In this document: in pieces, positions 51,120 through 59,005 of the stretch | How positions within the stretch are numbered: position 1 is the first letter of the stretch | Layout: every line of letters begins with the position of its first letter | From: an uncultured Alphaproteobacteria bacterium | Lineage (GTDB): Bacteria > Pseudomonadota > Alphaproteobacteria > CAAGCB01 > CAG-977 | Reading direction: 5' to 3' | DNA: 59,005 nt | Assembly (NCBI GenBank): GCA_944393745.1 | Contig: CALYBD010000011.1 | Coordinates: 1 to 59,005 of the forward strand | Translations under genes and position numbers: made by a program | Notes under the pieces: generated by a model | What the model saw: the letters and a program-made list of their open reading frames with translations, nothing else | What the model was told of the DNA's origin: nothing | Databases searched by the model: none

Positions 51120-51148
51120 TTCCTCAAGCTGTTTTCAGGCTTGAGGAA
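51120..51148 (-). terminator. Terminator between popZ and valS
   Basis: On the minus strand CCTCAAGC pairs with GCTTGAGG and is followed by an A/T-rich tail. It probably ends popZ transcription, so valS is likely to have its own promoter in the 70 nt that follow. Confidence 0.65.
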
Positions 51149-51167
51149 ATAAAAACACCGCAAAAAA

Positions 51168-51869
51168 TTATTTCAAATCCAGCCTGTCCATGACGTGCGC
51201 GATTTCTTTTTTTACGACTCGTTCTACGATATCGGGCAAATTGATATCAAGCCATTCTTTCAAATAAGGCTTTAACGTTTCGCGTACGATCATTTCGATT
51301 GTCATATCGCCTTTACCTAAGCTCAGACGTTTTTCAGAGGCAATATCCCGTAAATGAGATAAAGATTCCGTTGTCGCCGCAAGCGTTGGTTCCGCCAGCA
51401 GAGAATCGTCTTCTTGCAAACGGCGACCGGCTGTTTCTTTGATCAGATCCGTCAAAGTTTCTTCTTTCATCGGTTCCTGAGGAATAACAGGTTCCGGCGT
51501 AAAATCGTCTTCGTCTTCTTCTTCGTCATCGGCAGAAATTTCCTGAATATCCGGCTGCGGCTGAGGCACCATCATTTCAGCAGTCAGATCAACAATATCA
51601 TCTTGCTTTTTTTCCGCAGTCGTCGCGGATTGATCTGCGGAAAGTTCTACAGACGGCTGATTTTGAAATGTTTTTGGTTCAAAATCTGAATCAACAGAAA
51701 CCGAATCCGCATTATTCCGCGCAACGGCAACAGGTTCCTTTGCCGTATTCTGAACGACCGTATCGTCTTTGATGTTTTCCTCTTTAGGATTTTGCCCCTC
51801 ATCTTCCGCCAAGATATTGCGGATAGAAGCAAGAATATCTTCCATAGACGGTTCGTTTTGTTCTGTCAT
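51168..51869 (-). CDS. popZ: Polar organizing protein PopZ (DUF2497)
   Basis: Self-assembling pole-organising protein that anchors ParB-parS and cell-cycle regulators. It has 233 residues. The N-terminal helix PSMEDILASIRNILAEDE, the long acidic disordered middle (about 30-150), and the C-terminal oligomerisation helices (IVRETLKPYLKEWLDINLPDIVERVVKKEI, seen in two parts) match the family. Its place between tolC and valS is also diagnostic. Confidence 0.92.
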   Translation of the reverse strand: MTEQNEPSMEDILASIRNILAEDEGQNPKEENIKDDTVVQNTAKEPVAVARNNADSVSVDSDFEPKTFQNQPSVELSADQSATTAEKKQDDIVDLTAEMMVPQPQPDIQEISADDEEEDEDDFTPEPVIPQEPMKEETLTDLIKETAGRRLQEDDSLLAEPTLAATTESLSHLRDIASEKRLSLGKGDMTIEMIVRETLKPYLKEWLDINLPDIVERVVKKEIAHVMDRLDLK

Positions 51870-51958
51870 TATCCCGCTCTTACAATTTAGTTTATCTGCT
51901 TAATATAGCATCTCTTCAAAAAGGAGCAAGCTGATATTTTCTTTTTCAGGGTAAGCAC

Positions 51959-53482
51959 TTATCCTGCCCGGGCATCCGATTCGGCGGCCGGCACCGGCTG
52001 ATTTTGTTCAGGTTGATCCTGATCCGCCTGATCCTGCCGAGGTTGTGTTTGCTGCGTTTGCGCGCTTTCAGATTGTGCTGCGGCAGGTTTTTTGCGGTAT
52101 CTGGCAATATCCAGCCCCAGTCCGGACGGGGTCATCAACCCCATTGAAGCAATCAGCTGATAAGAGGCGTCTATCAGATTTTTCTTTGCCGTTACGACAC
52201 TGACACGAGCATCCAGCAATTCCTGTTCTGCATTTAAAACGTCCAGAATCGTTCTGGTGCCGGCCTGTTCTTCATAACGCACCCCCTCCAAAGCCAAAGC
52301 CGAAGCCCTTACCTGTTCTTCCAAAGAAGCCAAAGAAGCCAGAGTCGACTGATAATTTTCCCAGGCCTGCGTCGTATCGCGCACAACATCGCGTTTAACG
52401 GCATTGACGTTAATTCTGGCCTGACCGGCAATATACTTTGATTCGCGCACTTTGGATGATGTATTGCCCGCACGGTATAACGGAACGTCCATTACCAGCA
52501 TGACCGAAGTATCTTCTTCTCTGGCGCGTCCGGTTTCAACCGTCCCTGCCCCCAGATCATATGATCCGTGAGCCCCCGCCTTCATATTTCTGTAAGAAGC
52601 CTGAATATCCACGGACGGATAATAATCCGACTGAGCAACATCTATCGAACTTAAAGCACTGTTCGCCTGCATTTCTGCCGATTGAAGCAGCGGATTGCTT
52701 TTCAGTGCGATTTCCAAAGCATCGTCCAACGTCTGCGGCAGTTTTGCCGTCGGGACTTCCGGTTCATAAATCTTGTCGGGCATTTTGCCGATTGCCTTTT
52801 TATAAACGGCATAAGCCACTTTCAGATCGCCTTCTGCCGAAATACGTCCGGCAACGGCGCCGGCATGACGGGCTTCGGCCTGAGCAACGTCCGTTTTTGT
52901 CAGTTCTCCGACACGGAAACGATCCTGCGTATACTCCAGCTGTCTTTGCAAAACGGCTTCGTTATTCTGATTTAACTTTAAAACCGCCAAAGCCCGGATA
53001 ACATCGGTATAAGCCGCAACGGAATTCACCAAAGAAGATTGTTCAACATTGCGCAAATTGGCGCGTTCCGCTTCGAACTGGGCTTTGGCCGCCTTAACCG
53101 AAGCCGAAGTACCGAAACCCGAAAATACCGGCTGAACGGCATTCACTCCGAACGTAAAGGGCATGCTTTCTTCTTCGTTAAAAACAGGCGAGGATTTTGT
53201 CCTGGTATAAGAGTACCCGTAAGACGCTTCGCCGGACAAAGTCGGTTTATATCCGGAAAAGCTCTGTGTAATTTTTTCATAAACTGATCTTAAATATGCC
53301 CTTTGGGACAGAATCGTCGGATTAGCCACATACGTATAAGCCAAAGCTTCCTCCAGCGTTTCCGCCTGAACCGGTGTTCCCAACAGAACGGCAGACAAAG
53401 ATACCCCAGACAAAATTCCTTTTAACTTCAAATGATTCAGCACAATACGCCCCCTTGAAAATTTGGGAATCCCACTAAACAT
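51959..53482 (-). CDS. tolC: TolC-family outer-membrane channel
   Basis: Outer-membrane exit duct for type I secretion and efflux pumps. It has 507 residues with a signal peptide (GILSGVSLSAVLLGTPVQA), TLEEALAYTYVANPTILSQRA, the paired helical repeats of the TolC barrel, and GVRYEEQAGTRTILDVLNAEQELLDARV, the conserved motif of the type I subgroup. The C-terminal 40 residues are Q/D/P-rich. A start nearer LNHLKLKG is possible. It lies downstream of pcm, as usual. Confidence 0.93.
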   Translation of the reverse strand: MFSGIPKFSRGRIVLNHLKLKGILSGVSLSAVLLGTPVQAETLEEALAYTYVANPTILSQRAYLRSVYEKITQSFSGYKPTLSGEASYGYSYTRTKSSPVFNEEESMPFTFGVNAVQPVFSGFGTSASVKAAKAQFEAERANLRNVEQSSLVNSVAAYTDVIRALAVLKLNQNNEAVLQRQLEYTQDRFRVGELTKTDVAQAEARHAGAVAGRISAEGDLKVAYAVYKKAIGKMPDKIYEPEVPTAKLPQTLDDALEIALKSNPLLQSAEMQANSALSSIDVAQSDYYPSVDIQASYRNMKAGAHGSYDLGAGTVETGRAREEDTSVMLVMDVPLYRAGNTSSKVRESKYIAGQARINVNAVKRDVVRDTTQAWENYQSTLASLASLEEQVRASALALEGVRYEEQAGTRTILDVLNAEQELLDARVSVVTAKKNLIDASYQLIASMGLMTPSGLGLDIARYRKKPAAAQSESAQTQQTQPRQDQADQDQPEQNQPVPAAESDARAG

Positions 53483-53522
53483 TCTTTTTTAACGTTAATT
53501 CCATTTCAATATCAACAATTAT

Positions 53523-54212
53523 TTAAGAAACCGTCTCAAAAATAAAATTTTTATAAAACGGTTGGCGAAAAACTCCGCTGAAATTCACATCAAAAGGCGT
53601 CATATAAGATAAACTCCCGTTATTTTTTACAACTTTAGTTGCCTTTCCGGTCGTTTCGGAATCTTTTGCCACAACGCAAACCAGCCGACCGTTTTCGGCC
53701 AATTGAGCCAGTAACGGCTCCGGAATCTGAGGGACGATACCGTCAATAAAAATAACGTCAAACGGCGCCTGAGAGGCGAATCCCTGATCAGGGGTTTGGT
53801 TAAAAACCGCAACGTTGTCAATTTCAGAATCGATTAAAATCTGCTGCGCCGTTTCACACATGGCCGGATCATTTTCCAAAGCAACAACAGCCTGCGCCAT
53901 ATTTGCCAGAACGGCCGCCGAATAACCGGTAGCCGATTTAACATTCAGAACAAAATCGCTTTTTTGCGGATTCGCCAACAGCAGTAAATTGGCAAAGACT
54001 CTGGGCGAAAACATAATCGTGTGCGCATTCAGACAAACAGGTTCATCGGCATAAGCGCGGCTTTTTAAATGATCGGGCAAGAACAGTTCTCTGGCAACGG
54101 ATTCTATTGCCGTTAACATCTGGGCATCGTGAATCCGATTGGGAATCAGCTGTCCCAACAGCATATTTCTGCGCGCCGCATCATATTCGTTTTCAATTAA
54201 ATTCCCGGGCAT
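53523..54212 (-). CDS. Protein-L-isoaspartate O-methyltransferase-like protein
   Basis: A 229-residue protein of the PIMT family (ENEYDAARRNMLLGQLIPNRI, IESVARELFLPDHLKSRAYADEPV). The AdoMet motif I, normally VLEIGTGSGYQ, reads VLNVKSATGYS, with two glycines lost, so catalysis is doubtful. This degenerate type is usual next to tolC in alphaproteobacteria. The start is ATG 54212, with AGAGGA upstream; the frame is open to 54515 but would cross two tRNA genes on the other strand. Confidence 0.85.
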   Translation of the reverse strand: MPGNLIENEYDAARRNMLLGQLIPNRIHDAQMLTAIESVARELFLPDHLKSRAYADEPVCLNAHTIMFSPRVFANLLLLANPQKSDFVLNVKSATGYSAAVLANMAQAVVALENDPAMCETAQQILIDSEIDNVAVFNQTPDQGFASQAPFDVIFIDGIVPQIPEPLLAQLAENGRLVCVVAKDSETTGKATKVVKNNGSLSYMTPFDVNFSGVFRQPFYKNFIFETVS

Positions 54213-54351
54213 GATTTCCTCTTTTTTCAATATGGTTATACAATAAGCACACCTTTTGAAAAAAATTAAGAAAAAAACTTTTAATTTTCTATTGACGCCA
54301 AAAAAAACTACGGCTATAAGGGACTTGTCGCAGAGACAAAACCGCGTTCGG

Positions 54352-54425
54352 GGCCGAATGGCAGAATGGTTATGCAGAGGACTGCAAATCCTTGTATATC
54401 GGTTCGATTCCGGTTTCGGCCTCCA
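54352..54425 (+). tRNA. tRNA-Cys (GCA)
   Basis: Acceptor GGCCGAA/TTCGGCC, anticodon stem GAGGA/TCCTT with loop CTGCAAA, T arm ATCGG/CCGGT, discriminator T and encoded CCA. All arms fold. Confidence 0.97.
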
Positions 54426-54433
54426 GAGTTTAT

Positions 54434-54508
54434 TCCGCGATAGCTCAGCGGTAGAGCAATCGGCTGTTAACCGATTGGTCGTAGGTTCGAATCCTACTCG
54501 CGGAGCCA
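54434..54508 (+). tRNA. tRNA-Asn (GTT)
   Basis: Acceptor TCCGCGA/TCGCGGA, anticodon loop CTGTTAA, T arm GTAGG/CCTAC and encoded CCA. It lies 8 nt after tRNA-Cys and shares its transcript. Confidence 0.97.
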
Positions 54509-54518
54509 AAAACAAGAA

Positions 54519-54546
54519 AAACCTGCCTTTACGGGCAGGTTTTTTT
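54519..54546 (+). terminator. Terminator of the tRNA-Cys-tRNA-Asn operon
   Basis: The stem AACCTGCC/GGCAGGTT has a short loop and a seven-T tail. Confidence 0.88.
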
Positions 54547-54681
54547 GTTTTTATTTACAAGAGTTGATGCGAACCGAAGAAGTAGGTTCGGTCAGTGTCG
54601 CGCGACCATTATTTGGGGGCAACCTTATATAAGGAATTACGAATCCATAATAAAAAAAGACCTGCGCCCTCAAACGGCTTG

Positions 54682-55095
54682 CTAGTCTAAAAAAGATTTT
54701 AAGACTTTGATCTGATCCAAACCCAAAATAAAAGAAAAATCAGAAAACGGATTAAAAATAACCCCTTCGTTGTTCTTTAACCGCCTCAAATTGATCCAAT
54801 CGCGACAGTGCATAAAAACGATTTTTTGAGGCTTATACGTATCCGGTATTTCTTCCGCGCTTGAAAAAACAGGCATCAGATATTTCTTTAATTTGGGAAA
54901 ATACACGATATCCGGTTTAAAATCCTCTTTTAAAACGCCTTGATTTCCGAAATCAAACTCGGTCATTTCATCTGACACCAACGGCACCAAAACATCCGTA
55001 TAACGAAAAGCATCAAGCAATCGAATATAATTTTCTTTGCTTTTTTCCTTCGCAAAAATTTCCAAATACTTCTTGATCCGATTGTCACTTGACAT
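54682..55095 (-). CDS. SseB-like protein
   Basis: A 137-residue cytoplasmic protein. LLDAFRYTDVLVPLVSDE, YLMPVFSSAEEIPDTYKPQ and VIFNPFSDFSFIL match the SseB N-terminal domain (enhanced serine sensitivity family), whose role is unclear. The start is ATG 55095, with AAGGAAG upstream. It is divergent from leader RNA copy C. Confidence 0.72.
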   Translation of the reverse strand: MSSDNRIKKYLEIFAKEKSKENYIRLLDAFRYTDVLVPLVSDEMTEFDFGNQGVLKEDFKPDIVYFPKLKKYLMPVFSSAEEIPDTYKPQKIVFMHCRDWINLRRLKNNEGVIFNPFSDFSFILGLDQIKVLKSFLD

Positions 55096-55169
55096 AAAAA
55101 GCTCTTCCTTAAAATCTCAATATGCCTTTTTGATTTTTCGAAATAAAGATAAAAAGCTTTTTTTAATTA

Positions 55170-55199
55170 TTGACATAATGAGCACCTCTCTTTTAGTCT
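55170..55199 (+). promoter_or_regulatory. Predicted sigma-70 promoter of leader RNA copy C
   Basis: A perfect -35 TTGACA (55170-55175) has TAGTCT (55194-55199) 18 nt on. The layout resembles that before copy A. Confidence 0.5.
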
Positions 55200-55205
55200 A
55201 TCGGT

Positions 55206-55463
55206 GTGCCTTGGCAGGTGCGGAGCCTTGAACAGCTCTTTCAATCTAGTCGGCGTATAGATATACGTCGTTATCCGTTTTGTATATGGCAAAAACGGAA
55301 AATATCCCCGACTTTCATTGTGATGGTCGGGGAGCTTTTGGTATATGTCCAAAATACCCGTCCTTATCTCTGAAAAAACGGGATATTCAAAAACCAAAAG
55401 GATCATTACTAGATTATGGTTGTTCAACTCCCCGACCGCCTGTTGAGGCGGTTTTTTCTTTTT
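55206..55463 (+). ncRNA. Structured leader RNA, copy C (same fold, different sequence)
   Basis: H1 GAGC/GCTC (55223-55226/55235-55238) has a loop TTGAACA (55228-55234) that pairs with TGTTCAA (55421-55427). P2 AATCTAG/CTAGATT (55243-55249/55409-55415). H2 CGGCGTAT/ATACGTCG (55251-55258/55263-55270, one G-T pair). An extra hairpin CCGTTTT/AAAACGG (55275-55281/55292-55298). H3 CCCCGAC/GTCGGGG (55306-55312/55326-55332). H4 CTTTTGGT/ACCAAAAG (55335-55342/55393-55400). Pseudoknot GGTCGGGGAG/CTCCCCGACC (55325-55334/55428-55437), which competes with H3. Terminator ACCGCC/GGCGGT (55435-55440/55447-55452) then T-run. The order, spacing and three-base overlap with the terminator match copies A and B though the sequence does not. 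It leads to the autotransporter start at 55481. Confidence 0.75.
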
Positions 55464-55480
55464 TATGTAAGAGGAATAAA

Positions 55481-58400
55481 ATGAAACAATCAAAGACAAC
55501 CATAAAAGAACTGACGGCGCGGTATCGGGCTGTTTTACTAAAATGTGCGTTAATCAACGCGATGATGATAATCGGAATTGGAGCGGCGAATGCGGCAGAT
55601 TTGGTAATTGATGGAACAGCAGAGAATCCATCAAAAATCATAACGTCGGCTGATCCCTCCGGTCGTGAAGATTTTGGCGCACTGAAGATGTCGGGCGGCG
55701 AATTACGTATTGAAAGAACTGGTGAAGAAAGTTCATATTCAGAACTGTATTTTACTGATGATTCAACAATTTCCGGAGGAACCATAACACTGTCGACTCC
55801 ATCAAATGGGCATGAAGACAGCGATGCGGATTTAAGCTTTGGCGGAAATTTAACCATAACAGGCGCCGATACGGTTATTGATATTTCGGGTGAAGGCGAA
55901 CTTAATAATCATGGTACATTTGCGTTAACAGATGCTGTTTTAAATATTCATGATTCAGCGAATGAAGCGATTGACGGAGGAGGAAGTTTTACTTTTACCA
56001 ATGCTAAAATAACAATTTCCAATTCTTCGTTTTCGCCATGGAGCGCAGGTTCTTATTCTTGGATTCTTATTTCCAAAGACGAATATATGACGTTATCGGA
56101 TACAGAAAAAGCCGCTTACACCCTCAATCTTCAAGACGCCTCCGGATCAACTTATAAAAAATTATTGAAAAACCCGTTGACCGAAGAATATTTTTCCGCA
56201 GAAGAAGCCGAACGATACTCTTTGTATGATCAGACCTATTCTGTCCCCGCCGATATAACAATGAACGACGGCACGCTGATTGTGGATCACGCAGATTTTT
56301 CTTCAGACAGAAATATTATAATCGATGGAACGACAGTAACCATGAAAAACGGGTCTTATATGGCTGTTATAGGTGAAGAGGAAAAATACAACGGCCTGCC
56401 GTTTCAAAAGGATTTAACCTTAAAAGGAAGCAGTTCTGTTAATGTTTCAGGGAATAGTTATATTTTTGCGGGAAATATGTTCTCAAAGTATGATGATGCC
56501 GAGGATTATCTTTTAGACACGGGAAAAATGACAGAAGCTGAAATTATGGCAGCATTTAAGCCTAATGAATCAAATGCTGATATCAATATCCAAGATTCAG
56601 CGGAGATCACTTTAAACGATACGTCAGCTATCGCCTTACTTGATAAAAACTCAGGAAAAATCAATTTAACCGGCGGTAAAGTCAATATGAATGACTCTGC
56701 GGCGATTTATGGCGCTTTGATTGTAGATGGCGGCGAATTAAACGTAAACGGTAATAATAGCATTAAAAACAACCTTAATCTGGAACCTAATTGGCTAAAC
56801 TCTGTTGATGTTAACGGTACAGCTCTTCTTCTCTTTTCCGCCGCCGAAGGAACTGCCCCCGCGATTGCTTTAAAAACCGGAACCATCAACCTGTCCGGTC
56901 GTCTTCACGCCAACATAACAGCGACGGGCGGGAATGTCGTTTTCAACAATTCCGCCGCTCGCTTGAACGGAGAATTGTCCGGCTCGGGCGTTAACCTGAC
57001 GTTTAATGACAACTACCTGTTTTCCAATATCAATAACAAAGCCAGTCTCAACACCGTTACAATCGCTGCAGGCAAAACGCTGGATATCGGCTCGGGAACG
57101 TTGACGGCGACGAACTTTACCGGCGGAACGATCTCTGCTGTCTTGACCGATGCCGCCAAAAACGCTGCCATCATTACCGGAAACGCGACCGATGTCACTT
57201 TGGCGCTCGACATGACCAATGCTTCGCGCGACGAAGTCACTCAATATCACATTACAAACGGAACGGGCTTTACGTTTGGCGATTATGCCACCAACCGTTA
57301 TGCGGTGTCGGGGACTTCGTTTGATCTTGCGGACGCTTCAAGTATAGGCGCTTTGAGCGGATGGAATGGCGGAGATCTCTACATTCTGCGTTTGGCAACG
57401 GCCGGAGAAGCCGCCGTTGAAGATTTGGAAAAAGCCGGCGTTCTTGTTTCTTTGGCGGAACAAAACGCGATTAAAGCGTTGGATCTGGCGCAAAGCGTCT
57501 TAAGCAAATTGGACGCGGCCAAGCAGGAAGCCATAGCCAAAGTCAATGATTTGCTTGATCAGGCGGCCGGCAAGGCGCAAGAAACAAAACAGATCCTGCG
57601 TGAGATTGCTCCCGACACGTCTTCTTCGGGCACCAAGACGGCTTTAAATACGGCCAAATCCGTGATTAACGTCATCGGCACCCGATTGGGCGGAGGCACT
57701 TCCGGCAACATGCGCGGTCGTTCGGGCGGAGATTATTCAGTCGGTCAGTCTTCCGTCTGGGCGCAAGGCATGTATAATTACGCAAAGCTTGATACCTCGA
57801 ACGGCTTTAAGTCCGATTCAACGGGATTTGCCGCCGGTATTGAAACCAATCTGACGGACTCGTTTAAAACCGGTATCGGGTACGCTTTTACAAAGACCGA
57901 CATTGACAGCGACCGTTCACAGACCGATGTCGATACGCATACCGGATTTATCTATGCGGAATACAAACCGAATAAGTTTTACGTCAACGCGATCGCCAGT
58001 TACGGTCATTCGGAATATGACGACACGACCAACTTAATCGGCTTGACGAGCGATTACGAAGCGGACACGATCGGCGCGCAGATTGCGACGGGATATAACT
58101 TCGGCATTTTAACGCCGGAAGCGGCTTTGCGTTATACGCACGTTAAACAAGACGATCATACCGATGCTTTGGGAGCGACGATACAGTCGAAATCGTTTGA
58201 CACATGGACTGCTGTCGGCGGAGTTAAATTGTCGAAGAAGTACGTCTTAAAATCAAATCAGCGCGTAGGCATCACGCCCGAATTAAAGTTGGCGGCGACG
58301 TATGACTTTGAACGCGATGACGAAACGAACACGGTCGTTTTGGCGGACGGTTCAAGCTATATCGTTGAAGGTGACATGATGAAGCGTTTCGGTGTTGAAG

Positions 58401-58522
58401 CGGGAGCCAATGTCGGCGTTACGATCGGGAATGATTCCGAGATTACGTTGAGCTATGAAGGCAAGTTCAAGAAGGATTATCAAGACCATACCGGTTTGAT
58501 TAACTTCAAGTACAACTTCTAA
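55481..58522 (+). CDS. Autotransporter adhesin-like protein (type Va)
   Basis: A 1013-residue outer-membrane protein. An extended signal peptide (about 1-38, ending MMIIGIGAANA) leads to a passenger (about 39-640) of short beta-strand repeats rich in N, T, S, G and D (DADLSFGGNLTITGADTVID; SGKINLTGGKVNMNDSAAIY), likely a beta-helix. A helical linker (about 645-710, AEQNAIKALDLAQSVLSKLD) is next, then a beta-barrel (about 755-1013) starting SSVWAQGMYNYAKLD and ending in KYNF with the terminal Phe used by the BAM machinery. The start is ATG 55481, with AAGAGGA upstream. Expression is probably controlled by leader RNA copy C. Few or no cysteines are seen in the passenger. The barrel coding part is richer in G+C than the passenger, hinting at passenger exchange. 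Confidence 0.9.
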   Translation: MKQSKTTIKELTARYRAVLLKCALINAMMIIGIGAANAADLVIDGTAENPSKIITSADPSGREDFGALKMSGGELRIERTGEESSYSELYFTDDSTISGGTITLSTPSNGHEDSDADLSFGGNLTITGADTVIDISGEGELNNHGTFALTDAVLNIHDSANEAIDGGGSFTFTNAKITISNSSFSPWSAGSYSWILISKDEYMTLSDTEKAAYTLNLQDASGSTYKKLLKNPLTEEYFSAEEAERYSLYDQTYSVPADITMNDGTLIVDHADFSSDRNIIIDGTTVTMKNGSYMAVIGEEEKYNGLPFQKDLTLKGSSSVNVSGNSYIFAGNMFSKYDDAEDYLLDTGKMTEAEIMAAFKPNESNADINIQDSAEITLNDTSAIALLDKNSGKINLTGGKVNMNDSAAIYGALIVDGGELNVNGNNSIKNNLNLEPNWLNSVDVNGTALLLFSAAEGTAPAIALKTGTINLSGRLHANITATGGNVVFNNSAARLNGELSGSGVNLTFNDNYLFSNINNKASLNTVTIAAGKTLDIGSGTLTATNFTGGTISAVLTDAAKNAAIITGNATDVTLALDMTNASRDEVTQYHITNGTGFTFGDYATNRYAVSGTSFDLADASSIGALSGWNGGDLYILRLATAGEAAVEDLEKAGVLVSLAEQNAIKALDLAQSVLSKLDAAKQEAIAKVNDLLDQAAGKAQETKQILREIAPDTSSSGTKTALNTAKSVINVIGTRLGGGTSGNMRGRSGGDYSVGQSSVWAQGMYNYAKLDTSNGFKSDSTGFAAGIETNLTDSFKTGIGYAFTKTDIDSDRSQTDVDTHTGFIYAEYKPNKFYVNAIASYGHSEYDDTTNLIGLTSDYEADTIGAQIATGYNFGILTPEAALRYTHVKQDDHTDALGATIQSKSFDTWTAVGGVKLSKKYVLKSNQRVGITPELKLAATYDFERDDETNTVVLADGSSYIVEGDMMKRFGVEAGANVGVTIGNDSEITLSYEGKFKKDYQDHTGLINFKYNF

Positions 58523-58545
58523 GTCGTTATTTACCTGAAATATGC

Positions 58546-58569
58546 GGGCGGGATCTAAATATCCCGCCC
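58546..58569 (+). terminator. Hairpin after the autotransporter
   Basis: A perfect stem GGGCGGGAT/ATCCCGCCC with a 6-nt loop lies 23 nt after the stop. It lacks a T-run, so it may be a processing or stability hairpin. Confidence 0.5.
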
Positions 58570-58596
58570 ATGAGATCATCATAGATCCTATTTCCC

Positions 58597-58636
58597 CAAA
58601 AAACAGAAAGAGCCTTGTGTATAGTTTCACAAGGCT
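58597..58636 (-). terminator. Intrinsic terminator of the rRNA operon
   Basis: On the minus strand the stem AGCCTTGTG/CACAAGGCT is followed by CTTTCTGTTTTTT. It lies about 50 nt after the 5S gene. Confidence 0.8.
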
Positions 58637-58687
58637 CAACGAAAGAATACGGTATAAGAATAAGGAGAGCATATTAGCATTTCTAGA

Positions 58688-58801
58688 GCCGGCAGCGACC
58701 TACTCTTCCGTGTCTTAAGACAAAGTACCATTGGCGTGAAAGGGTTTCACAGTCGAGTTCGGGATGGGATCGTGTGTATCTCCTTTGCTATAACCACCGG
58801 T
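58688..58801 (-). rRNA. rrf: 5S ribosomal RNA
   Basis: About 114 nt with closing helix CCGG/CCGG-type ends, GGTTATAGC, CCCATCCCGAACTC and GGAAGAGTAGGTCGCTGCC, the conserved 5S segments. Ends are approximate by a few bases. Confidence 0.93.
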
Positions 58802-58879
58802 TCAAGGAATGCTAATTTTTTTTAGAAAGGCAGGAAGGGGTATAAAGTATTTGAAGTAAATTAAATATACGATCGAAGA

Positions 58880-59005
58880 ACAAGTCAATCAGGCTATTAG
58901 TACCGATCGGCTACACGCTTTGCAGCGTTTTCACCCTCGGCCTATCGACGTGGTGGTCTTCCACGGCCTTAATGGGGATACCTTGTTTTAAGGGAGGCTT
59001 CCCGC
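58880..59005 (-). rRNA. rrl: 23S ribosomal RNA, 3' end (continues outside window)
   Basis: The conserved 3' portion is seen, including GGTATCCCCATTAAGGCCG, CCACCACGTCGATAGGC, GTGTAGCCGATCGGTACTA and ATAGCCTGATTGACTTG. The 3' end is placed near 58880. About 78 nt separate it from 5S. Confidence 0.93.

Noticed and set aside
54213-54515. Upstream extension of the PIMT-like gene
   Set aside because: The extension lies opposite tRNA-Cys and tRNA-Asn and reads as their antisense. A good ribosome site marks ATG 54212.
54550-54680. Possible attachment site or tRNA 3' fragment after tRNA-Asn (GTAGGTTCG recurs)
   Set aside because: Only about nine bases match the T arm, there is no integrase, and the surrounding bases do not continue the match. 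Short hairpins are seen but nothing else.
55167-55499. 110-codon minus-strand frame across leader RNA copy C
   Set aside because: It is antisense to the structured RNA, has low-complexity content and no ribosome site. The RNA structure explains the conservation better.

Overview
The window comes from a moderately AT-rich, anaerobic, probably host-associated alphaproteobacterium. Class-typical gene orders support this: pcm–tolC–popZ–valS, argS–SPOR–nagZ–tat–serS–surE, rnhB next to ccrM, and mfd divergent from recG. The lifestyle is inferred from a single-chain pyruvate:ferredoxin oxidoreductase, the [FeFe]-hydrogenase maturation GTPase HydF, a proton-translocating transhydrogenase and a SUF Fe-S assembly operon. 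Some uncultured gut relatives of Rhodospirillales look like this. Species cannot be told from the sequence.

Layout: 1-5.4 kb, mfd (cut by the window edge) and recG. 5.4-6.7 kb, a small accessory island with a uridine phosphorylase fragment, a structured leader RNA (copy A) and a 189-aa protein. 6.7-14.3 kb, nifJ, TM2 protein, rnhB, ccrM, a putative metallopeptidase and an ankyrin protein. 14.3-19.7 kb, a decayed small gene and sufBCDS-sufT on the minus strand. 19.9-24.1 kb, a PAS-GGDEF protein and pntAA-pntAB-pntB. 24.2-26.5 kb, an HNH-like protein, leader RNA copy B and two secreted cysteine-rich proteins. 26.6-29.6 kb, a TolC-like lipoprotein pair. 29.7-32.2 kb, a hydF operon. 32.2-41.1 kb, a long minus-strand housekeeping operon (dgt, argS, SPOR, nagZ, site-2 protease/tatA, tatB, tatC, serS, surE). 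41.1-44.3 kb, three related secreted HExxH proteins. 44.4-54.2 kb, xth, corC-like, maa-like, a periplasmic sensor-like protein, valS, popZ, tolC and pcm. 54.35-54.5 kb, tRNA-Cys and tRNA-Asn. 54.7-58.5 kb, an SseB-like protein, leader RNA copy C and a 1013-aa autotransporter. 58.69 kb to the end, 5S and the 3' end of 23S rRNA on the minus strand.

The most novel signal is a family of three structured leader RNAs (5842-6045, 25106-25308, 55206-55463). Each has its own likely promoter and ends in an intrinsic terminator 16-27 nt before a start codon. A and B are alignable in sequence. C shares almost no sequence but keeps the same ordered set of helices: a hairpin whose 7-nt loop pairs with a distal 3' segment, an inner long-range helix, a local hairpin, and a perfect 10-bp pseudoknot. 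The 3' strand of that pseudoknot directly abuts the loop-pairing segment and overlaps the terminator stem by exactly three bases in all three copies. Helices change by compensatory substitution between copies. The downstream genes are an envelope-type unknown, VSP-like cysteine-rich secreted proteins and an autotransporter, which suggests a riboswitch-like or antitermination control of surface genes.

Other notable points are an in-frame site-2 protease-TatA fusion with an internal Shine-Dalgarno for TatA, a terminator-like hairpin that contains the ccrM ribosome binding site, a TolC-like lipoprotein with an Ig-like C-terminal domain, a GGDEF protein with a ruined active site, and PFOR plus HydF in an alphaproteobacterium.
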